Shown here piece after piece: positions 6,710 to 10,928 of a DNA stretch of 10,928 nucleotides. Position 1 is the stretch's first letter, and every line of letters begins with the position of its first letter. The notes below the pieces were generated by a model that saw nothing but the letters and a program-made list of their open reading frames with translations, ran no database searches and was not told the origin of the DNA. The DNA is taken from contig QIMB01000075.1 in the NCBI GenBank assembly GCA_003233615.1, forward strand, positions 1 through 10,928, in the 5' to 3' direction. The stretch comes from Nitrospirota bacterium (GTDB taxonomy: Bacteria > Nitrospirota > Nitrospiria > Nitrospirales > UBA8639). Made by a program: the position numbers and the translations under genes.

Positions 6710-8053
6710 ATGATTGAATTAAAAACCTTCTTAGGCTCAGCAGTTATTCAAAAAACAATTTTCGCTAAAACTCGTATAACAATCGGGCGAAGCGAAGAGA
6801 ATGATCTCGTATTGGCCAATCCCCATGTTTCAAGAATAGAAGCCATCATTGAGCATACTGATGAGAGAAATACACTCATCGATAAAAGTCGGAATGGGAT
6901 ATTAGTCGACAATCGTCGAGTTGATGGTTCAATTGCCCTACCTTCCTGTTGTCGCATCGCGATTTATCCCTTCGAAATCCAGTTTGCGAATATAGGGGAA
7001 GAAGAAACAATGCCGATTCCCACGCCAGTACAGGAACAATCAGCACCCCAATCGCCAACAACAACTACGCATTCGTCTCAGGCGTTGTCGTCGCATTTTT
7101 CCGGATTGATTGGTGAATCCCCACTTATGCTCAAATTGTATCAACTCATTGAAAATGTCGGTAACAGTCCAGCCACAATTTTAATTCGTGGTGAACATGG
7201 AACCGGCAAAGAATTAGTCGCCCAGGCTCTTCATGCCGTCAGTGATCGAAACCAACAAGCATTTATCCCCATCAATTGCGCAGCCATTCCTGTTGATCTC
7301 ATTGAAAGTGAATTATTCGGGTATGAAAAAGGGGCCTTTACCGGTGCCCAACAGACCAAAAAGGGTAAAATTGAAGAAGCAGAAGGGGGAACAATTTTCT
7401 TAGATGAAATTGGGGAACTGAGTTTTAATGCTCAAGCGAAACTGTTGCGTTTTCTACAAAACAAATCCATTATGCGTATTGGGAGCGCCAAAGAATTCAC
7501 GGTGGATGTGCGCGTCGTTGCTGCCACAAATCGAGATTTAGAACAGGCAGTCAACCAGCAAGAATTTCGACCGGATCTCTATTATCGCTTACGAGTGATC
7601 CAATTAGAATTGCCTCCCCTGCGGGAGCGAAAGGAAGACATTCCTCCATTAGTGAATCATTTCATCAAGAAAATTTCTGCTGATCTTAACCTTCTTCAAG
7701 AACCACTTATCTCGGAAGATGCCCTTCAACAACTCACAAGTGCCTCGTGGCCAGGTAACGTTCGACAACTGGAAAACACACTGTACAGCGCCATCATTCG
7801 AGCGCCACATTCACGGAGTATTGAAAAATCCACCCTCCTGGAAGATATGGCGTCCTGGCTTTCTTCCGACAGGGATCAAGAAGACAGCCCATTAGAAACA
7901 CTAAACAAACAAGCCCTTGTACAGGTACTAACACAACATCAATGGGATACGACTAAAGCTGCAGAGGTGTTAAAGGTGAGCCGAGGAACGATATATTATA
8001 AAATGAAGAAATATGGTATTGAGGCTCCGCGCAGCTTACGAAGAGGCAGTTAA
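6710..8053 (+). CDS. FHA-domain sigma-54-dependent transcriptional activator
   Basis: This is a cytoplasmic enhancer-binding protein of 447 residues that remodels sigma-54 RNA polymerase with ATP. Residues about 1-95 form an FHA phosphothreonine-binding domain (GRSEENDLVL at 26-35, VSRIEA at 40-45, RNG at 61-63) in place of a receiver. An Ala/Pro/Thr-rich linker follows. The AAA+ core (about 132-365) has Walker A GEHGTGKE (161-168), the sigma-54 contact loop GAFTGA (209-214), Walker B GGTIFLDE (226-233) and arginine fingers in RPDLYYRLR. A Fis-type helix-turn-helix ends the protein (WDTTKAAEVLKVSRGTIYYKMKKYG, 412-436). I start at ATG 6710, four bases after the kinase stop, because FHA strand 1 begins there and GGTGA precedes it. 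An upstream in-frame ATG at 6677 would add 11 residues and overlap the kinase. The FHA histidine of SRxHA is Glu here. Confidence 0.93.
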   Translation: MIELKTFLGSAVIQKTIFAKTRITIGRSEENDLVLANPHVSRIEAIIEHTDERNTLIDKSRNGILVDNRRVDGSIALPSCCRIAIYPFEIQFANIGEEETMPIPTPVQEQSAPQSPTTTTHSSQALSSHFSGLIGESPLMLKLYQLIENVGNSPATILIRGEHGTGKELVAQALHAVSDRNQQAFIPINCAAIPVDLIESELFGYEKGAFTGAQQTKKGKIEEAEGGTIFLDEIGELSFNAQAKLLRFLQNKSIMRIGSAKEFTVDVRVVAATNRDLEQAVNQQEFRPDLYYRLRVIQLELPPLRERKEDIPPLVNHFIKKISADLNLLQEPLISEDALQQLTSASWPGNVRQLENTLYSAIIRAPHSRSIEKSTLLEDMASWLSSDRDQEDSPLETLNKQALVQVLTQHQWDTTKAAEVLKVSRGTIYYKMKKYGIEAPRSLRRGS

Positions 8054-8234
8054 ATACAGAATCAACACATTTACAATTTTTTATTGCTATGTTCAGTCCA
8101 CAACACTACTCGGATTTACCATCCAATCTCACATAATTATCAGGCAATTTCTAAAAAGAAAAAAACGGACATCCCATTTCTTTGAGTAGCATTCTTCATT
8201 CTATTGTTCTTCGGCATTTTATATCAGGATCTCA

Positions 8235-9179
8235 TTACTTATTAAGAGACTTCTTGAAGTCAGCCACTGCTTGACTGCTGGTAGACAACGAAGCTGATGC
8301 ACCAGACACGCCAGAGGGCACAGCGACACCAGATGTAATTTTCACACCACGAGTCCTACCCCGAAATCCGGGTTGAACAGATAATCCCCTTTTTAGGGTC
8401 TCAAGATACGCTTGGCTCTGACTCACATTTCCCTTAGGCGTCAATTCCTCTAAAAAAGGCAGGACACTCGCAACAGCTTTTATGACTTCGTTACCAAAGG
8501 GCTCGCTAATGATAAAGCGTTCAGGTGAATCTGCTCCCCCAAACACATAGGTTTTCCCTTTTTGAACAAAAGCCTGCCCTCGAAACAGATTTGGCACTAA
8601 ATGAACAACCGTACCATTGGCTTGGAAATAATCCAATTTCAAGTACGCATCGCGATCAACTTCCACATGAATTACTAACTGGTCTCCTTCAACAAAACGA
8701 CCATTCGGTTTATTTAACCAGAGGCGTATTCCAAATGCAGGATCAGGGTCGAAAGATTCTGAAGTCACTTCTTTCTCGATCGCTTGTTGGTTTTGCCTTC
8801 TGGCCACTTCCATACTAATATCCTGTGGATCAATCTCCGCAGAAATTTCTATGCAGATTTCTCGTCCCTTCCATTCCTCGTGATTAATTGAAACCTTATG
8901 CAACATTCCAGCACTGATCGTCTGAATTAACTCCTCTTGTAGTTCATTATCCTTGACCTGAGAAGACGATTCCACCCATACCTGATATCCGCTAACGGCT
9001 CGTTCCCGAGCAAAGGCTTCGGCTTTTTTCTTGGCCATTTTAGGTGTTTCTTCATCTCCAAAGGCATAACATGCATTTCCATGAACAATTTCACGAGATG
9101 CTGATGCTTGAGAGAATTCCGGAAATGCACACAACAGCACTCCCAAAATTAGGATGGTGCAGGTAATGTTATATCTCAT
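8235..9179 (-). CDS. Exported DUF4384-domain protein
   Basis: This 314-residue secreted or periplasmic protein has a Sec signal peptide (1 to about 27, MRYNITCTILILGVLLCAF, then SQASA). Its Cys lacks a proper lipobox, so it is probably not a lipoprotein. Residues about 30-125 (CYAFGDEETPKMAKKKAEAFARERAVSG...) resemble the N-terminal domain of FlgT/LPP20-like envelope proteins. Residues about 148-245 form a DUF4384 domain (IRLWLNKPNGRFVEGDQLVIHVEVDRDAYL, then VVHLVPN), a beta-rich domain of unknown function found in bacterial surface proteins. The tail is Ser/Ala/Gly-rich. The ATG at 9179 is chosen because AGGAGAGGG lies just upstream and the signal peptide starts there; 16 further in-frame residues upstream are unlikely. 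It is the second gene of a minus-strand pair, 113 bases after the first, and converges on the activator gene. Confidence 0.85.
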   Translation of the reverse strand: MRYNITCTILILGVLLCAFPEFSQASASREIVHGNACYAFGDEETPKMAKKKAEAFARERAVSGYQVWVESSSQVKDNELQEELIQTISAGMLHKVSINHEEWKGREICIEISAEIDPQDISMEVARRQNQQAIEKEVTSESFDPDPAFGIRLWLNKPNGRFVEGDQLVIHVEVDRDAYLKLDYFQANGTVVHLVPNLFRGQAFVQKGKTYVFGGADSPERFIISEPFGNEVIKAVASVLPFLEELTPKGNVSQSQAYLETLKRGLSVQPGFRGRTRGVKITSGVAVPSGVSGASASLSTSSQAVADFKKSLNK

Positions 9180-9292
9180 GTTCCCTCTCCTATTACCTTC
9201 GTAAGTAAGCCAATCATACTGGCACATGTCACAGTCACAATGCCCTGATCAATCACCTAAGGGTAGATCCTCAAATTTAAACTCAACCATAT

Positions 9293-10195
9293 TCATTCCA
9301 GCACAACCAGAACCTTTGCTTGCCGTAAAAACGCAATATGTTCAGGAGTAAGGTGAAGCGTTTGCGCATCGGCATCATTAATAACGATGTCAGATGGGTT
9401 ATTGGCATCCACTCGTACAGCCTTCACCACTAAGGGAACCGCAATGACCCGCTCATGTGTTTTGGCATTAGGAATACCTTTAATATAGCCCACAACTGTT
9501 CGCTGTTGAGCAACCTCTGGATCAACCCATTCCGCCCCATAGACTACCCGCCCATCTTCCATGATTAATCTGGGGGACATCGTTTGCTCGACATGCAAGC
9601 CTTGAGCATCAACAATTAAACCGGTATACACCAAAACATCCGAAGAATCAGCACTATCTGTGGAGACTACATTGTCCTTAAAGGTTAATGGGTCGGGTTC
9701 CCGCTCACGAGGTGGAAGAACTGTTCTTTGAAATGATCCCGACAATTTCATTTCCACGGTCACTTCATAGGAGCCATCCTCCATAGATTGTGTTTCAATC
9801 ACTCGAGCACCACGCACCATACCTTGCACTTTGGCATTGATGGTATCACTTTCTACCATGAAATTTTTCACTAACGTGTGCGAATCAATCTGAATACCTT
9901 CCACGATTTCAAGGAGATTTCGGTAGGCCACAATCCGTCCAGCACGTTTAGCTGTAGCCTTGGCATGAGCCTCATTCTTCGCTTTTTGTGACGGAAAACC
10001 AAGACCCACAGCACGAATCACGCCGTTGGACCAATCCACCATTCCATTTTCAACAACTACCTCCACGACACCGGTTTCCGCATCGAGTGGTTGAACACGT
10101 AAAAACGTGATGCTGAGGAGACCCAGGATCCCGACAAAAATTGTAGACATAATCATGTAACGAATTCTTTCTCCACTCTGCATCAGAGTTTTCAT
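9293..10195 (-). CDS. Exported LPP20/FlgP-like envelope protein
   Basis: This 300-residue protein has a basic N-terminus and one hydrophobic segment (about 13-33), either an uncleaved anchor or a signal peptide ending near PLDA. No lipobox cysteine is present. Residues about 52-155 (DWSNGVIRAVGLGFPSQKAKNEAHAKATAKRAGRIVAYRNLLEIVEGIQID...) follow the LPP20/FlgP-like pattern: a G-x-G strand, an Ala-rich helix and RNLLE. Relatives include outer-membrane-associated flagellar proteins and many unassigned envelope proteins. The C-terminal half (about 185-300, VYTGLIVDAQGL...MSPRLIMEDGRVVYG...FLRQAKVLVVLE) is usual for the long members. AGGAGG lies six bases before the ATG. A sigma-54 promoter 122-136 bases upstream of the start codon makes it the first gene of the operon with the DUF4384 gene. 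Its role is unknown; no flagellar genes are in view. Confidence 0.8.
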   Translation of the reverse strand: MKTLMQSGERIRYMIMSTIFVGILGLLSITFLRVQPLDAETGVVEVVVENGMVDWSNGVIRAVGLGFPSQKAKNEAHAKATAKRAGRIVAYRNLLEIVEGIQIDSHTLVKNFMVESDTINAKVQGMVRGARVIETQSMEDGSYEVTVEMKLSGSFQRTVLPPREREPDPLTFKDNVVSTDSADSSDVLVYTGLIVDAQGLHVEQTMSPRLIMEDGRVVYGAEWVDPEVAQQRTVVGYIKGIPNAKTHERVIAVPLVVKAVRVDANNPSDIVINDADAQTLHLTPEHIAFLRQAKVLVVLE

Positions 10196-10316
10196 ATTCT
10201 CCCTCCTAAACTTTTCTTAATAGATGCATGATCACAACAATGATGGCTTGTTGATCAGAACACCATAATTATTTTGTCTTTGTCTGCTCGTAAAGAACAC
10301 CGCTTCTTAGAATACA

Positions 10317-10331
10317 GCAATATTTGCGCCA
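10317..10331 (-). promoter_or_regulatory. Sigma-54 (-24/-12) promoter of the envelope-protein operon
   Basis: The minus strand reads TGGCGCA-N4-TTGC, preceded by T and followed by T, against the consensus YTGGCACG-N4-TTGCW. The invariant GG and GC are present with correct spacing. Transcription would start near 10305, leaving a leader of about 110 bases before the ATG at 10195. A sigma-54 activator gene is encoded about 2.1 kb away, on the far side of the two target genes. Confidence 0.75.
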
Positions 10332-10494
10332 ACACGGCATTATTCATAACACCGAGGACTAAACTCTTCATTGAATGTATCAAAATGTAGGACAACATTA
10401 CGAGAACTGAGCCCTTCTTTAGCCAATCCTTGGGTGATCTTATAATTGTTAATTCCTATTTTTCACAACAAGCTTTACAATCTTTGAAATACGT

Positions 10495-10516
10495 TTGGAG
10501 GGAATCAAGGCTCCAA
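10495..10516. promoter_or_regulatory. Candidate upstream activator site (22-bp dyad)
   Basis: TTGGAG and CTCCAA form a perfect 6-bp inverted repeat around a 10-base centre. It lies about 165 bases upstream of the -24 box, within the usual range for enhancer sites bound by dimeric Fis-type helix-turn-helix activators. I see no second copy near the other sigma-54-like site, so binding by the neighbouring activator is only a hypothesis. Confidence 0.3.
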
Positions 10517-10928
10517 TGATAAACAGCAGTCCTCCTCTGAATAGAGGTTATACCATTTTTGACACAAGGTGGAAATTGTATAAAAAAGCACTCTCGACAG
10601 GAGAGGTCAATCCCCTATTTTTCTCGTTACTCCTTCTTTAACCTAAAGAGGGCAGTTGGGCGCAAAAAAGCTGTGCAAGCCATTGATGTGCATAGGAACT
10701 GTACAAATAGACTGCGTTGAGCGATTTTTGTGGTTGAGATGAGCCAAGTCTTTACGGCAGGCGTTTTGATAAACCATAGTAGACCCATTTGGTCTGTTGC
10801 GACTTTTCAAAAAATCTAAGGCTCAAGAGAATGATGTGTCTCGCAGAGCGCGACTGTTGTCGTACAGGTTGTCATAAAAAATCGCTTAATTTACATTTAA
10901 GATATTCATCACACAGAAAGCGTAATGA

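Larger units (their letters stand above)
10196..10928. other. Noncoding upstream region (733 bases)
   Basis: I find no supportable gene here. Besides the sigma-54 promoter and the dyad listed separately, it holds an imperfect inverted repeat in the operon leader (TGATCACAACA near 10229 with TGTTGATCA near 10250). It also holds three small hairpins: CCTCTGAATAGAGG (10534-10547), CTCTCGACAGGAGAG (10591-10605) and AGACCCATTTGGTCT (10781-10795). None is followed by a convincing T-run, so I do not call terminators. A weak sigma-54-like match on the plus strand (TGGGCGC-N4-AAGC, 10657-10671) could serve a gene beyond the window, but is poor at the -12 block. Confidence 0.6.

Noticed and set aside
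8054..8234. Bidirectional terminator between the convergent genes
   Set aside because: Only A- and T-rich tracts with a weak AAAGAAA/TTTCTTT pairing are visible, with no stable GC stem.
9293..10195. Assignment as flagellar FlgP
   Set aside because: Only the general LPP20/FlgP-like pattern is visible. There is no lipobox and no flagellar gene nearby, so no gene symbol is justified.

Overview
The window looks like chromosomal DNA of a Gram-negative bacterium that uses sigma-54. Evidence is an enhancer-binding activator, a near-perfect -24/-12 promoter, and exported proteins of the LPP20-like and DUF4384 types. The combination of a Ser/Thr kinase, an FHA activator and abundant palindromic repeats would fit a Nitrospirota or deltaproteobacterial-type genome, but no marker gene fixes the taxon. 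The native genes are moderately AT-rich. The insertion-sequence genes on the left are visibly richer in G+C and probably arrived from elsewhere.

Left part (1-2958) is a three-layer nest of mobile DNA. The outermost layer is a small palindromic, MITE-like repeat (copy A; its left end lies outside the window). A 1.2-kb IS3-family element with 4-bp target duplication GAGG (125-124 side and 2916 side) inserted into it. A second, apparently intact IS3-family element (1066-2657, flanked by GAGTGC) then inserted into orfA of the first. The second, uninterrupted repeat copy at 3438-3653 shows the empty site and so proves the first insertion. The older IS is dead: orfA is split and carries an in-frame TGA, and orfB is frameshifted.

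Middle part: a small unrecognised gene (3160-3360) sits between the two repeat copies, behind a near-match to a sigma-54 promoter. After repeat copy B comes a two-gene plus-strand operon. The first gene encodes a 977-residue membrane Ser/Thr kinase with a very long coiled-coil-rich outer region (3772-6705). Four bases later comes a sigma-54 activator whose sensory domain is FHA rather than a response-regulator receiver (6710-8053).

Right part: two convergent minus-strand genes encode exported proteins, an LPP20/FlgP-like protein (10195-9293) and a DUF4384 protein (9179-8235). A very good sigma-54 promoter (10331-10317, minus) lies about 110 bases upstream of the first. The 733-base stretch from 10196 to the window end holds this promoter, a 22-bp dyad and small hairpins, but no gene I can support.

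Working model (inference): the kinase senses an envelope signal through its outer coiled coil and phosphorylates itself or the activator. The FHA domain reads the phosphothreonine, and the activator drives sigma-54 transcription of the envelope-protein operon and perhaps of the small gene. This would be a complete Ser/Thr-kinase-to-sigma-54 envelope-response module in one locus.
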